Part shown: in pieces, positions 1 through 9,452 of the stretch
How positions within the stretch are numbered: the stretch's first letter is position 1
Layout: every line of letters starts with the position of its first letter
NCBI RefSeq assembly: GCF_046600715.1
Contig: NZ_JBJMAV010000011.1
Coordinates: 1 to 64,000, forward strand
Reading direction: 5' to 3'
Length of the DNA: 64,000 bases
Source: Lysobacter_C viscosus
GTDB lineage: Bacteria; Pseudomonadota; Gammaproteobacteria; Xanthomonadales; Xanthomonadaceae
The notes under the pieces: model-generated
What the model was told of the DNA's origin: nothing
Database searches by the model: none
Seen by the model: the letters and a program-made list of their open reading frames with translations, nothing else
Made by a program: the position numbers and the translations under genes

Positions 1-197
1 GCGGCGGGCCAGCCAGCCCGGGGTGCGCGCAACGCCAACGGCGCCGCGTGGCCCGGCCGGCTTCCCGCGCTGGCAGCCGGCCCCGTAATCGTCCAAACTA
101 CGTCGTTCCGCCGCGGCCACGTCGTTTCGCCGCCGGTCGCCATCAACGCCAGATCATCATCGTGCCGCAGCGCAGTGCCGCGGTCGCAGGAGTGGAT
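1..197. other. Left-edge non-coding stretch before tig
   Basis: No convincing gene is seen here. The frame of tig stays open upstream of its start, but that translation is Arg/Pro-rich and looks like ordinary high-GC read-through. An AGGAG lies at about 188-192, just before the tig start codon at 198. No tRNA, terminator or recognisable promoter could be identified. Confidence 0.5.
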
Positions 198-1493
198 ATG
201 CAAGTTTCGGTCGAATCCCTGGGCTCGCTTGAGCGCCGCATGACGTTCAACCTTCCGGCCGAGCGCCTGGAAGGGCAGGTCGACGGGCGGCTTCGTGAAA
301 TCGCGCGCGGCGCGAAGATCAAGGGCTTCCGTCCCGGCAAGGTGCCGGCGAAGGTGATCGAACAGCGTTTCGGCGCCCAGGTCCGTGCCGAGGTGCTGGA
401 TGGCCTGTTGCGCGAGAGCTTCAGCAACGCCGTGCAGCAGGAATCGCTGCGCATCGCCGGCAACCCCAGCATCGAGCCGGCCCAGGAAGGTGAGTTGTCT
501 TACGTCGCCACCTTCGAGGTGGTGCCGGACTTCGGCGAGATCGACGTTTCCAGGCTCGAAGTGGTCCGCCACACCGCCGAGATAGGCGAGGCCGACATCG
601 ACGCGATGATCGACAACCTCCGCCTGCAGCGCCGTACCTGGGGCCCGGTCGAGCGCGCGGCCCGCGAGGGCGACGCGGTCGAGATCCAGACCTGGTCGAT
701 GGCAGAAGGCGAGCGCGTGCCCGCGGAGGGCACCGAGCGCGGCGCCGCCGTGCTGGGCGGTGGCAGCATGCTGCCGGCAATCGATTCGGCGCTGGTCGGC
801 ATGAAGCGGGGCGAAGAGAAGCAGATGGATGTCGAGTTCCCCGCCGACTGGCGGGTGCCCCAGTTCGCCGGCAAGACCGTGCAGGTCAACGTGGCGGTGA
901 CCAAGGTTTCCGAGCCCGTGCTGCCGGAGGTCGATGCCGAATTCATCAAGAGCTTCGGCGTGCGCTCCGGTGATGCCGACCAGTTCCGTGCAGACATCCG
1001 CAGCAACCTGGAGCGCGAACTCAAGGGCGCGCTGATGACGCGCCTGCGCCGCGAAGTCGGCGAGCAGCTGATCGCCGCCTACGGCGCGATCGAAATGCCG
1101 CCCCGGCTGGTTGAGGCCGAAGCCCGCGACATGGCCCGCCAGGCCGTCGAGCAGGCGCGCCGCCAGGGTCGCCAGATCGGTGAGGTCCCCGACGATGCGC
1201 ACGTATCGTTCCTGGATGCCGCGCGCAAGCGCGTGCTGGTGGGACTGCTGGTGGGTGAAGTTGCGCGCCGCAACGAGCTCAAGCTCGACCCCAAGCGCCT
1301 GACCGACACCCTGAACCTGATTGCCTCGACCTACGAGGAGCCCGAGCAGGTGGTCGAGCTGTACCGCAACGACCCGCAGCTGATGGCCGGACTGCGCAGC
1401 CGGGTGATGGAGGAGCAGGTGATCGACTGGATCGCCGAGCGCGCCCAGCACACCGAGCAGCCGATGTCGTTCAGCGAGGCGATTCGCCAGTAA
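198..1493 (+). CDS. tig: Trigger factor, ribosome-associated chaperone and prolyl isomerase
   Basis: The product is 431 aa, the usual trigger factor length of about 430. Trigger factor docks at the ribosome exit tunnel and shields nascent chains. The N-terminal ribosome-binding domain carries the signature GFRPGKVP (about residues 44-51). It is followed by an FKBP-like PPIase domain and a long helical C-terminal domain. The start at 198 is chosen because MQVSVESLG begins the conserved domain and an AGGAG precedes it; the open frame back to position 48 is rejected. The gene is followed by clpP and clpX, the standard proteobacterial order. Confidence 0.97.
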   Translation: MQVSVESLGSLERRMTFNLPAERLEGQVDGRLREIARGAKIKGFRPGKVPAKVIEQRFGAQVRAEVLDGLLRESFSNAVQQESLRIAGNPSIEPAQEGELSYVATFEVVPDFGEIDVSRLEVVRHTAEIGEADIDAMIDNLRLQRRTWGPVERAAREGDAVEIQTWSMAEGERVPAEGTERGAAVLGGGSMLPAIDSALVGMKRGEEKQMDVEFPADWRVPQFAGKTVQVNVAVTKVSEPVLPEVDAEFIKSFGVRSGDADQFRADIRSNLERELKGALMTRLRREVGEQLIAAYGAIEMPPRLVEAEARDMARQAVEQARRQGRQIGEVPDDAHVSFLDAARKRVLVGLLVGEVARRNELKLDPKRLTDTLNLIASTYEEPEQVVELYRNDPQLMAGLRSRVMEEQVIDWIAERAQHTEQPMSFSEAIRQ

Positions 1494-1521
1494 CCCGCCG
1501 CGGGCGTCGCCTGCGACGCCA

Positions 1522-1550
1522 CTTGCGCAACGGTCCCGCCGGCCCCAAGT
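1522..1550 (+). promoter_or_regulatory. Candidate sigma32 heat-shock promoter for clpP
   Basis: CTTGCGC (1522-1528) and CCCCAAGT (1543-1550) are separated by 14 nt. This resembles the sigma32 consensus CTTGAAA - 13-15 nt - CCCCATNT. It lies 40 bp before the clpP start. ClpP is heat-shock controlled in many proteobacteria. This is motif matching by eye, with no experimental support. Confidence 0.45.
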
Positions 1551-1589
1551 TGGCTGGACCGAACCCACACAACCGACGGGTGCCGCCTG

Positions 1590-2216
1590 ATGGACAATCC
1601 AACCAAAGCCCTCAACCTCGTCCCGATGGTGGTCGAACAGACCAGTCGCGGCGAGCGCGCGTACGACATCTATTCGCGCCTGTTGAAGGAGCGGGTGATC
1701 TTCCTGGTGGGCGGCATCGACGACCACATGGCCAACGTCATCGTGGCGCAGATGCTCTTCCTGGAGGCCGAGAATCCGGAGAAGGACATCAGCCTGTACA
1801 TCAACTCGCCGGGCGGCATCGTCACCGCGGGGATGGCGGTCTACGACACCATGCAGTACATCAAGCCGGACGTGAGCACCATCTGCGTCGGCCAGGCCGC
1901 CTCGATGGGCGCGCTGCTGTTGGCCTCCGGTGCCAAGGGCAAGCGCTATGCGCTGCCCAACTCCCGCGTCATGATCCACCAGCCGCTGGGCGGCTTCCAG
2001 GGCCAGGCCAGCGACATCGAGATCCACGCCCGCGAAATCCTCTCGCTGAAGCAGAAGCTCAACGAGATACTGTCCAAGCACACCGGCCAGGCGCTGGAGA
2101 CCATCGCCCGGGACACCGAGCGCGACAACTTCAAGAGCGCCGAAGCCGCGCGCGAGTACGGACTGGTGGACGAGGTTCTGGAGCGTCGCCCGGAGGACTC
2201 CGTCCAGGCCGGTTGA
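1590..2216 (+). CDS. clpP: ATP-dependent Clp protease proteolytic subunit
   Basis: The product is a 208-aa serine peptidase that forms the double-heptamer chamber of ClpXP/ClpAP. The triad is visible: Ser105 in GQAASMG, His130 in MIHQPLGG and Asp179 in RDTERDN. The 25- and 49-residue spacings match E. coli ClpP. The start MDNPTKALNLVPMVVEQ contains the usual propeptide junction region. It sits 96 bp after tig and 168 bp before clpX, and a sigma32-like promoter precedes it. Confidence 0.98.
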   Translation: MDNPTKALNLVPMVVEQTSRGERAYDIYSRLLKERVIFLVGGIDDHMANVIVAQMLFLEAENPEKDISLYINSPGGIVTAGMAVYDTMQYIKPDVSTICVGQAASMGALLLASGAKGKRYALPNSRVMIHQPLGGFQGQASDIEIHAREILSLKQKLNEILSKHTGQALETIARDTERDNFKSAEAAREYGLVDEVLERRPEDSVQAG

Positions 2217-2384
2217 CCCGCCTGAACGCCGTCATACAGCGCCCGGGGCGCCAGGACATGGCCTGACCAGGCAGCCCATCCGGCCCGCGGGGCGGACCGG
2301 ATCGCTGTGGTATTCTCGAACCGCTGCACGCGTACGCAACCGGAGCGGGCGTCATCCGGCACCACGCACCATTCAGGCACAGAC

Positions 2385-3677
<1,293 letters not shown>

Positions 3678-3710
3678 GCCGGGCTCTCCAGCTGAATGGC
3701 CTGAGTCCTG

Positions 3711-3739
3711 AACGCCGCCCCATCCGGGGCGGCGTTTTT
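3711..3739 (+). terminator. Rho-independent terminator after clpX
   Basis: AACGCCGCCCC (3711-3721) pairs perfectly with GGGGCGGCGTT (3726-3736) around an ATCC loop. The stem runs into a TTTTT tract ending at 3739. It separates clpX from lon, so lon needs its own promoter. Confidence 0.92.
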
Positions 3740-3800
3740 CGTCGTCGACGGCCGATCCTGAAGCGTGGCCCGGGCCTTGCACGGAAGCGTGGCGGGGTTG

Positions 3801-3829
3801 CTTGCATAGTTTCCCGCAGGCCCCCATAA
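3801..3829 (+). promoter_or_regulatory. Candidate sigma32 heat-shock promoter for lon
   Basis: CTTGCAT (3801-3807) and CCCCATAA (3822-3829) are separated by 14 nt, the same geometry as the element before clpP. The element lies between the clpX terminator and the lon start at 3908. Lon is a classical heat-shock gene. The call rests on motif matching only. Confidence 0.5.
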
Positions 3830-3907
3830 CCAACGCGGAGTACCACCCTTCTTCCGTCGCATGCCACCTGCGTGCCGACTCCCGACTCCGATCCTGCTGG
3901 AGGTTCC

Positions 3908-6352
3908 ATGACCGACCCGACCGAACGCGATCTCCTGGAACTGCCCGTGCTGCCGCTTCGCGACGTGGTCGTGTTCCCGCACATGGTCATTCCGCTTTTC
4001 GTTGGGCGCGACAAGTCCATCCGTGCCCTCGACCTGGCCATGGAGGCGGACAAGCGCATCCTGCTGGTCGCCCAGAAGTCAGCCGATACCGATGACCCGG
4101 GCGCCGACGACCTGTACGACGTGGGCACACTCGCGCACGTACTGCAGTTGCTCAAATTGCCCGACGGCACCATCAAGGTGCTGGTGGAAGGCGTCGCACG
4201 CGTGAAGGTCGGGGATGTGCAGGAACGCGATGGCGTGCTGGCAGGGCAGGCGCACGTCGTCGAGCCCGTGCTTGACCGCGAGGAACGAGAGATCGAGGCG
4301 ATCACCCGGTCGCTGATGGGCCTGTTCGAACAGTACGTCAAGACAAATCGCAAGCTGCCCCCCGAGTTGATGCAGACCCTGGCGGGGATAGACGAGCCGG
4401 GACGGTTGGCCGACACCATTGCCGCCCACCTGGGTGTACGCATCAGCGACAAGCAGAAGTTGCTCGAGACGCACGACCTCGGCGCCCGGCTGGAACAGCT
4501 GGTTGGCCTCGTCGATGGTGAGATCGACGTGCAGCAGCTGGAGAAGCGCATCCGCGGCAGGGTCAAGTCGCAGATGGAGAAGAGCCAGCGCGAGTACTAC
4601 CTCAACGAGCAGATGAAGGCGATCCAGAAAGAACTGGGCGAGATCGACGACGCACCCAACGACATCGAGGAAATCACCCGCAAGATCGCCGAGGCCGGCA
4701 TGCCCAAGCCGGTCGAGGCCAAGGCAAAGGCCGAGCTCAACAAGCTCAAGCAGATGTCGCCGATGTCCGCCGAGGCGGCGGTCGTGCGCAACTACCTCGA
4801 CTGGTTGCTCGGCGTCCCCTGGAAGAAGCGCAGCAAGGTGCGCAAGGACCTGAAGGCCGCGCAGGACGTCCTGGACGCCGACCACTTCGGCCTTGAAAAG
4901 GTCAAGGAGCGCATCCTGGAGTACCTCGCTGTGCAGACCCGGGTGAAACACATGAAGGGAGCGATCCTGTGCCTGGTCGGACCGCCCGGCGTAGGCAAGA
5001 CGTCGCTCGGCCAGTCCATCGCCAAGGCCACCAACCGCAAGTTCGTTCGCATGAGCCTGGGTGGCGTGCGCGACGAGGCGGAGATCCGCGGTCACCGCCG
5101 CACGTACGTGGGTTCCATGCCGGGCCGGATCGTGCAGAACCTCAACAAGGTGGGGACCAAGAACCCGCTGTTCGTGCTGGACGAGATAGACAAGATGTCG
5201 ATGGACTTCCGCGGCGATCCGTCGTCGGCATTGCTCGAAGTACTGGACCCCGAGCAGAACAGCGCGTTCAACGACCACTACCTCGAGGTCGACCTCGACC
5301 TGAGCGAAGTGATGTTCGTCGCCACTTCCAACTCGCTCAACATCCCTGGCCCGCTTCTGGACCGCATGGAGGTGATCCGCATCCCCGGCTATACCGAGGA
5401 GGAGAAGCTCAACATCGCGATGCGCTACCTGTTGCCCAAGCAGTTGAAAGCCAACGGGCTCAAGCCGGAGGAGATCAAGGTGGCGGAGGGCGCGGTGCGC
5501 GACATCGTGCGCTACTACACGCGCGAGTCGGGCGTGCGCAACCTGGAGCGGGAGATCGCCAAGATCTGTCGCAAAGTGGTCAAGGAAATCGCATTGGCGG
5601 GCCCGCAACCGGCCAAGGCCAAGGGTGCCGCGCGCAAGGGTGCTGTCACCGTTACCGCAAAGAACCTGGAGAAGTACCTCGGCGTGCGCCGCTTCGACTT
5701 CGGGCGTGCGGAGGAGCAGAACGAGATCGGACTGGTAACCGGGCTGGCCTGGACGGAAGTGGGCGGCGACCTGCTGCAGATCGAAGCGACGCTGGTGCCG
5801 GGCAAGGGGCAGCTGCTGCTCACCGGCCAGTTGGGCGACGTCATGAAGGAGTCCGCGTCCGCCGCGCTGTCAGTCGTGCGCGCGCGTACGGAGCGGCTCG
5901 GCATCGACCTGGACTTCCTGCAGAAGCACGACGTGCACGTGCACGTGCCCGAGGGCGCCACGCCCAAGGACGGTCCCAGCGCAGGCATCGCGATGGCCAC
6001 GGCGCTGGTCTCGATGCTCACGCGCAACCCGGTGAAGGCGGAAGTGGCGATGACCGGTGAGATCACGCTACGCGGCCGCGTCCTGCCCATCGGCGGACTC
6101 AAGGAGAAGTTGCTGGCGGCACTGCGCGGCGGCATCCGCACCGTGATCATCCCCGAGGAAAACCGCAAGGACCTGGCGGACTTGCCCAAGTCGGTGTCCC
6201 AGGGGTTGAAGATCATCCCGGCGAAGTGGATCGACGAAGTACTCGACATCGCGCTGGAACGGCCGCTGTCGCCCGCGCAACCCCCCGGCCAGGGTGAACT
6301 GCCGATCCGCGGCACGGCGGACCCTGCCAGCCAGCCCGGTGTCAAGCATTGA
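3908..6352 (+). CDS. lon: ATP-dependent Lon protease
   Basis: The product is an 814-aa homohexameric AAA+ protease that degrades misfolded and regulatory proteins. The N-terminal substrate-binding domain begins ELPVLPLRDVVVFPHM. Walker A GPPGVGKT lies near residue 358. The C-terminal Ser-Lys dyad domain has PKDGPSAG, with the nucleophilic Ser near residue 690. The start at 3908 follows an AGG-containing ribosome binding site; an ATG 12 codons upstream is in frame but lies outside the conserved domain. The gene stands alone between a terminator and hupB. Confidence 0.97.
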   Translation: MTDPTERDLLELPVLPLRDVVVFPHMVIPLFVGRDKSIRALDLAMEADKRILLVAQKSADTDDPGADDLYDVGTLAHVLQLLKLPDGTIKVLVEGVARVKVGDVQERDGVLAGQAHVVEPVLDREEREIEAITRSLMGLFEQYVKTNRKLPPELMQTLAGIDEPGRLADTIAAHLGVRISDKQKLLETHDLGARLEQLVGLVDGEIDVQQLEKRIRGRVKSQMEKSQREYYLNEQMKAIQKELGEIDDAPNDIEEITRKIAEAGMPKPVEAKAKAELNKLKQMSPMSAEAAVVRNYLDWLLGVPWKKRSKVRKDLKAAQDVLDADHFGLEKVKERILEYLAVQTRVKHMKGAILCLVGPPGVGKTSLGQSIAKATNRKFVRMSLGGVRDEAEIRGHRRTYVGSMPGRIVQNLNKVGTKNPLFVLDEIDKMSMDFRGDPSSALLEVLDPEQNSAFNDHYLEVDLDLSEVMFVATSNSLNIPGPLLDRMEVIRIPGYTEEEKLNIAMRYLLPKQLKANGLKPEEIKVAEGAVRDIVRYYTRESGVRNLEREIAKICRKVVKEIALAGPQPAKAKGAARKGAVTVTAKNLEKYLGVRRFDFGRAEEQNEIGLVTGLAWTEVGGDLLQIEATLVPGKGQLLLTGQLGDVMKESASAALSVVRARTERLGIDLDFLQKHDVHVHVPEGATPKDGPSAGIAMATALVSMLTRNPVKAEVAMTGEITLRGRVLPIGGLKEKLLAALRGGIRTVIIPEENRKDLADLPKSVSQGLKIIPAKWIDEVLDIALERPLSPAQPPGQGELPIRGTADPASQPGVKH

Positions 6353-6416
6353 CAAGCGGCATCGGGGCAACTTGCCGGAATTGTCCTGAAACCCGCGTCG
6401 TTACTAGCTTTCACGC

Positions 6417-6445
6417 TTGCGAAGGCAAAAACCCGCTGGTATAAC
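6417..6445 (+). promoter_or_regulatory. Sigma70-type promoter for hupB
   Basis: TTGCGA (6417-6422) and TATAAC (6440-6445) are separated by exactly 17 nt. The element lies 130 bp before the hupB start, which leaves a 5' leader of about 120 nt. It is one of the best sigma70 matches in the window. Confidence 0.65.
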
Positions 6446-6574
6446 GGGCGCAACCGCCGGGCCGCTGCGACATCGCAGGGCCGGGCGGTCTAATCGATCG
6501 GAGAGTCTGCCGGGGAAGGGGACGGTCCGGTTCTCAGAACACTGCGGCCCAGTCCGCACAGGGAGTCCATACGA

Positions 6575-6847
6575 ATGAATAAGGCCGATTTTGTTGCCGC
6601 CGTCTCCGACGCCGCCGAGCTGTCCAAGACCGATGCCGCCAACGCCGTTGACGCGATGGTTGGGGTGATCACCAAGGCGCTGAAGAAGGGCGACACCGTG
6701 ACGCTGGTGGGCTTCGGTACGTTCCAGGTCCGCAAGCGCGCCGCGCGCCAGGGCCGCAACCCGAAGACCGGCGAGACGATCAAGATCAAGGCGTCCAAGA
6801 ATCCCGCGTTCAAGGCTGGCAAGGCGCTTAAGGATGCCGTAAACTAA
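6575..6847 (+). CDS. hupB: Histone-like DNA-binding protein HU-beta
   Basis: The product is 90 aa, the standard HU length. HU is a nucleoid protein that bends and compacts DNA. It starts MNKADFVAAVS, carries GFGTFQVRKRAAR and the DNA-binding arm RNPKTGETI, and ends in KNPAFKAGKALKDAV. A ribosome binding site AGGGAG precedes the start. The lon-hupB order is conserved in gammaproteobacteria. tRNA-Val begins only 46 bp downstream with no clear terminator or promoter between them. Confidence 0.98.
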   Translation: MNKADFVAAVSDAAELSKTDAANAVDAMVGVITKALKKGDTVTLVGFGTFQVRKRAARQGRNPKTGETIKIKASKNPAFKAGKALKDAVN

Positions 6848-6893
6848 GCAGCTCGCCCGCCGGCGCCTGACCAAGGCGCTTGCAGCATCAGGC

Positions 6894-6968
6894 GGGTGCT
6901 TAGCTCAGTGGTAGAGCGTCTCCTTTACACGGAGAGGGTCGGGGGTTCGAAACCCTCAGCACCCACCA
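6894..6968 (+). tRNA. tRNA-Val (anticodon TAC)
   Basis: The 75-nt cloverleaf includes an encoded CCA. The acceptor stem is GGGTGCT/AGCACCC, the anticodon stem-loop is TCTCC-TTTACAC-GGAGA, and the T loop is TTCGAAA. The anticodon TAC reads GUN valine codons. Confidence 0.97.
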
Positions 6969-6993
6969 TCACTTGAGTACGAGTTTTGCGTGC

Positions 6994-7070
6994 GGAGTGG
7001 TAGTTCAGTTGGTTAGAATGCTGGCCTGTCACGCCGGAGGTCGCGGGTTCGAGTCCCGTCCACTCCGCCA
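6994..7070 (+). tRNA. tRNA-Asp (anticodon GTC), copy 1
   Basis: The gene is 77 nt with an encoded CCA. The acceptor stem is GGAGTGG/CCACTCC and the anticodon loop is CTGTCAC. It is 25 bp after tRNA-Val, so the two are probably co-transcribed. It differs from the second copy only at one acceptor base pair. Confidence 0.97.
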
Positions 7071-7078
7071 GTAGTATC

Positions 7079-7117
7079 CAGGGGCGCCGGATGCCTGCCA
7101 TCCGGCGCCCCTGTTTT
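7079..7117 (+). terminator. Rho-independent terminator after first tRNA-Asp
   Basis: A perfect 14-bp stem pairs 7079-7092 with 7100-7113 around a 7-nt loop. TTTT follows (7114-7117). Confidence 0.85.
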
Positions 7118-7179
7118 GAGTTGGGTCCCGCGTGCGCGTGCCTGGTGCAGGCGTGGTGCGGGACTGCCAGGTTCAACGT

Positions 7180-7256
7180 GGAGCGGTAGTTCAGTTGGTT
7201 AGAATGCTGGCCTGTCACGCCGGAGGTCGCGGGTTCGAGTCCCGTCCGCTCCGCCA
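7180..7256 (+). tRNA. tRNA-Asp (anticodon GTC), copy 2
   Basis: The gene is 77 nt with an encoded CCA. The acceptor stem is GGAGCGG/CCGCTCC and the anticodon is GTC. It duplicates the copy at 6994 except for a compensated pair (T5-A68 to C5-G68). It lies beyond the terminator of the first copy and has its own terminator. Confidence 0.97.
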
Positions 7257-7264
7257 GTTGTCCC

Positions 7265-7297
7265 AGGAGGCGCCGGAATAGGCGCCTCCTTTTTTTT
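7265..7297 (+). terminator. Rho-independent terminator after second tRNA-Asp
   Basis: AGGAGGCGCC (7265-7274) pairs with GGCGCCTCCT (7281-7290) around the loop GGAATA. A run of T follows to 7297. Confidence 0.92.
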
Positions 7298-7386
7298 GCG
7301 TCGAGCCAGCAGGTGGGCCCAGCCGGGAAGACCGCCAGCGCAGGTCGCGCTAGACTGTGCGGCTCCGTCCCGACACGCGACCCCTC

Positions 7387-9366
7387 ATGCTGCAGAAACT
7401 CCGCGAAAAAACCACTGGCGTCGTCGGCGCCGTGATCGTCGCGCTGCTGATCGTTCCCTTTGCACTGTTCGGCCTGGACCAGTACATGGTGGGCGGCGCG
7501 GCAAACAACGTGGCCCGCATCCAGGCGCCACCGACGTGGTGGCATGGCGCGCCGTCGTGGTGGCCGGCATCCATGTTCTGGCGCCACCAAGAAGTGACCG
7601 TCGAGGAGTTCCGCAACCGGCTGGAGCTGGCCCGCCAGCAGCAGCGCGAGCGGCAGGGCGAAGCATTCGACCCGGTGGCCTTCGAGTCGGTCGACAACAA
7701 GCGTGAGGTCCTGGAGACCCTGATCGACGAGAAGGCCCTGGCGATGGCCGCCGAAGCCTCCGGCATTGTCGTTGGCGATGCGATGGTGCGCGACGCCATC
7801 CAGGACATCGAGGCGTTCCAGGTGGAAGGTCGGTTCGATCCCAACCGCTACCAGCTGACACTGGCATCGCAGGTGCCGCCGCAGACGCCGCGGCAGTTCG
7901 AGCGCAGCGTTCGCGACAACCTGCGCCAGTCGCTGGCTGCCACCGCGGTCGGCAGTAGCAGTTTCGTCACCAATGGCGAGATGGACCGCCTGGTGCGGTT
8001 GCTAGGCGAGCAGCGCGACGTCGACCTGCTCATGCTGCCCGCCCCCGAGCCGGACACCGCGCCGGTAAGTGACGAACAGGCGCGCGCCTGGTACACGGCG
8101 AACGAGTCCGATTTCCGCGCTCCCGAGGCCGTCACCCTCGAGTACGTGCAGGTCAATGCCGATACCGTGCCAGCGCCGGCCGCGCCGGATGAGGCCGCCC
8201 TGCGCCAGCGCTACGAAGAGCAGCGCGAGCGTTTCAGCGCGCAGGACGAGCGGCTCGCGTCGCATATCCTGGTTCGCGTGGAAGACGGCGCGGATGAGGC
8301 GGCCGTTGCCGCTGCCCGAGGAAAGGCCGCGCGTATCGCCGCGCAGGCCAAGGCGCCCGGGGCGGACTTTGCCGCGCTGGCGCGGGACAACAGCGACGAC
8401 AGCGGGTCCAGCGCGATGGGCGGTGACCTTGGCTGGATCGGACGTGGTGCGATGACAGGCAGTTTCGAGGACTCTTTGTTCGCGATGCAGCCGGGGCAGG
8501 TGAGTGACCCGGTGCGGACCGACTTCGGCTGGCACGTGATCCAGCTGCGCGAGGAGAGGTCGGGCGAAACGCGAAGTTTCGAGGATTCGCGCGAAGCCCT
8601 CGCCACCGAGCTCGCCCAGGCCAACCGTGACCGCGCGGTCAGCGAGTTCACCAGCGAGCTGGTCGACCGCATCTACCGCAATCCGTCCTCGCTGACGCCC
8701 GCCGCGAACGAAATGGGCCTGCAGGTGCAGACCGTGGGCCCGTTCACCCGCGCGAATGCGTCCGGCATTGCAGCGCATCCGGCGGTCCGGCAAGCGGCGT
8801 TCTCGGAAATGCTGGTACAGGACGGCACGGTGAGCGACCCCATTGAAGTCGCCCCTGGGTCGACCGTGCTGATCCGCGTCGTCGAGCACACCCCCGAGCG
8901 AGCGCTGCCGTTAGGCCAGGTGCGTGCCAGGGTGGACGCCGCGGTCCGCGCAGACCGCGCACGCAAGGCGGTCAAGGCGCGGGGCGAGGCATTGGTCGCG
9001 CGCCTGGAGAAGGGCGAAACCCTCGAGTCGTTGGCGACAGCGGAAGGCCTGGCGGCGCCCGAATCGGTTCCGGGCGTGCCCCGTGGCGCACCGTTGCCGG
9101 AGCCGGAGGTCAACGAGGCGGTTTTCGCCGCGCCCAAGCCGGCGCCGGGTGGCACCTCGCCCGGCCTCCAGATGCTGTCGGACGGCCGTGCGGTACTGTT
9201 CGTGGTCACCGGCGTGACGCCCGGCAGCGCTGCCACGCTCGACCAGGCCCAGCGCGATGCGCTGCGCCAGCAGTTCGCGCAGGTGTCCGGCCTTGACGAC
9301 ATCGAGGCGTTGACGCGATCACTGCGTCGCAACCTGGATATCGAAGTGTTCGAAGAGAACTTCTGA
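7387..9366 (+). CDS. ppiD: Periplasmic folding chaperone PpiD (SurA-N / parvulin family)
   Basis: The product is 659 aa and anchored in the inner membrane by one N-terminal helix (about residues 10-28). PpiD assists outer membrane protein folding near the Sec translocon. A SurA-N-like chaperone region is followed by a parvulin domain containing ASHILVRVE and GGDLGWIGRG, ending in FGWHVIQL. PpiD parvulin domains are often catalytically weak. Unusually, a Trp-rich insertion (PPTWWHG...PSWWPAS) follows the membrane anchor. The start at 7387 puts the membrane segment at the N-terminus. TAGACT at 7351-7356 may be a -10 element. The gene follows hupB and tRNAs, as in related genomes. Confidence 0.92.
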   Translation: MLQKLREKTTGVVGAVIVALLIVPFALFGLDQYMVGGAANNVARIQAPPTWWHGAPSWWPASMFWRHQEVTVEEFRNRLELARQQQRERQGEAFDPVAFESVDNKREVLETLIDEKALAMAAEASGIVVGDAMVRDAIQDIEAFQVEGRFDPNRYQLTLASQVPPQTPRQFERSVRDNLRQSLAATAVGSSSFVTNGEMDRLVRLLGEQRDVDLLMLPAPEPDTAPVSDEQARAWYTANESDFRAPEAVTLEYVQVNADTVPAPAAPDEAALRQRYEEQRERFSAQDERLASHILVRVEDGADEAAVAAARGKAARIAAQAKAPGADFAALARDNSDDSGSSAMGGDLGWIGRGAMTGSFEDSLFAMQPGQVSDPVRTDFGWHVIQLREERSGETRSFEDSREALATELAQANRDRAVSEFTSELVDRIYRNPSSLTPAANEMGLQVQTVGPFTRANASGIAAHPAVRQAAFSEMLVQDGTVSDPIEVAPGSTVLIRVVEHTPERALPLGQVRARVDAAVRADRARKAVKARGEALVARLEKGETLESLATAEGLAAPESVPGVPRGAPLPEPEVNEAVFAAPKPAPGGTSPGLQMLSDGRAVLFVVTGVTPGSAATLDQAQRDALRQQFAQVSGLDDIEALTRSLRRNLDIEVFEENF

Positions 9367-9395
9367 CCGGCAGCGAAAGGACCGGAACCAACAAG

Positions 9396-9424
9396 AAAGC
9401 CCGGCGCGACGCCGGGCTTTTTTT
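9396..9424. terminator. Bidirectional terminator between ppiD and fabI
   Basis: AAGCCCGGCG (9397-9406) pairs with CGCCGGGCTT (9410-9419) around a CGA loop. There are Ts after the stem on the plus strand and As before it, so it can serve both convergent genes. Confidence 0.88.
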
Positions 9425-9452
9425 GTGACGTCGGCGGGGCTGACTTGACTGC

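Noticed and set aside
4079..5608. 509-aa open frame antisense to lon
   Set aside because: It has the same antisense composition bias, no start signal and no domain.
6925..7590. 221-aa minus-strand frame containing repeated GLEPATSGVTGQHSNQLNY
   Set aside because: This is the well-known false protein produced by translating antisense tRNA genes; it spans tRNA-Val and both tRNA-Asp genes.
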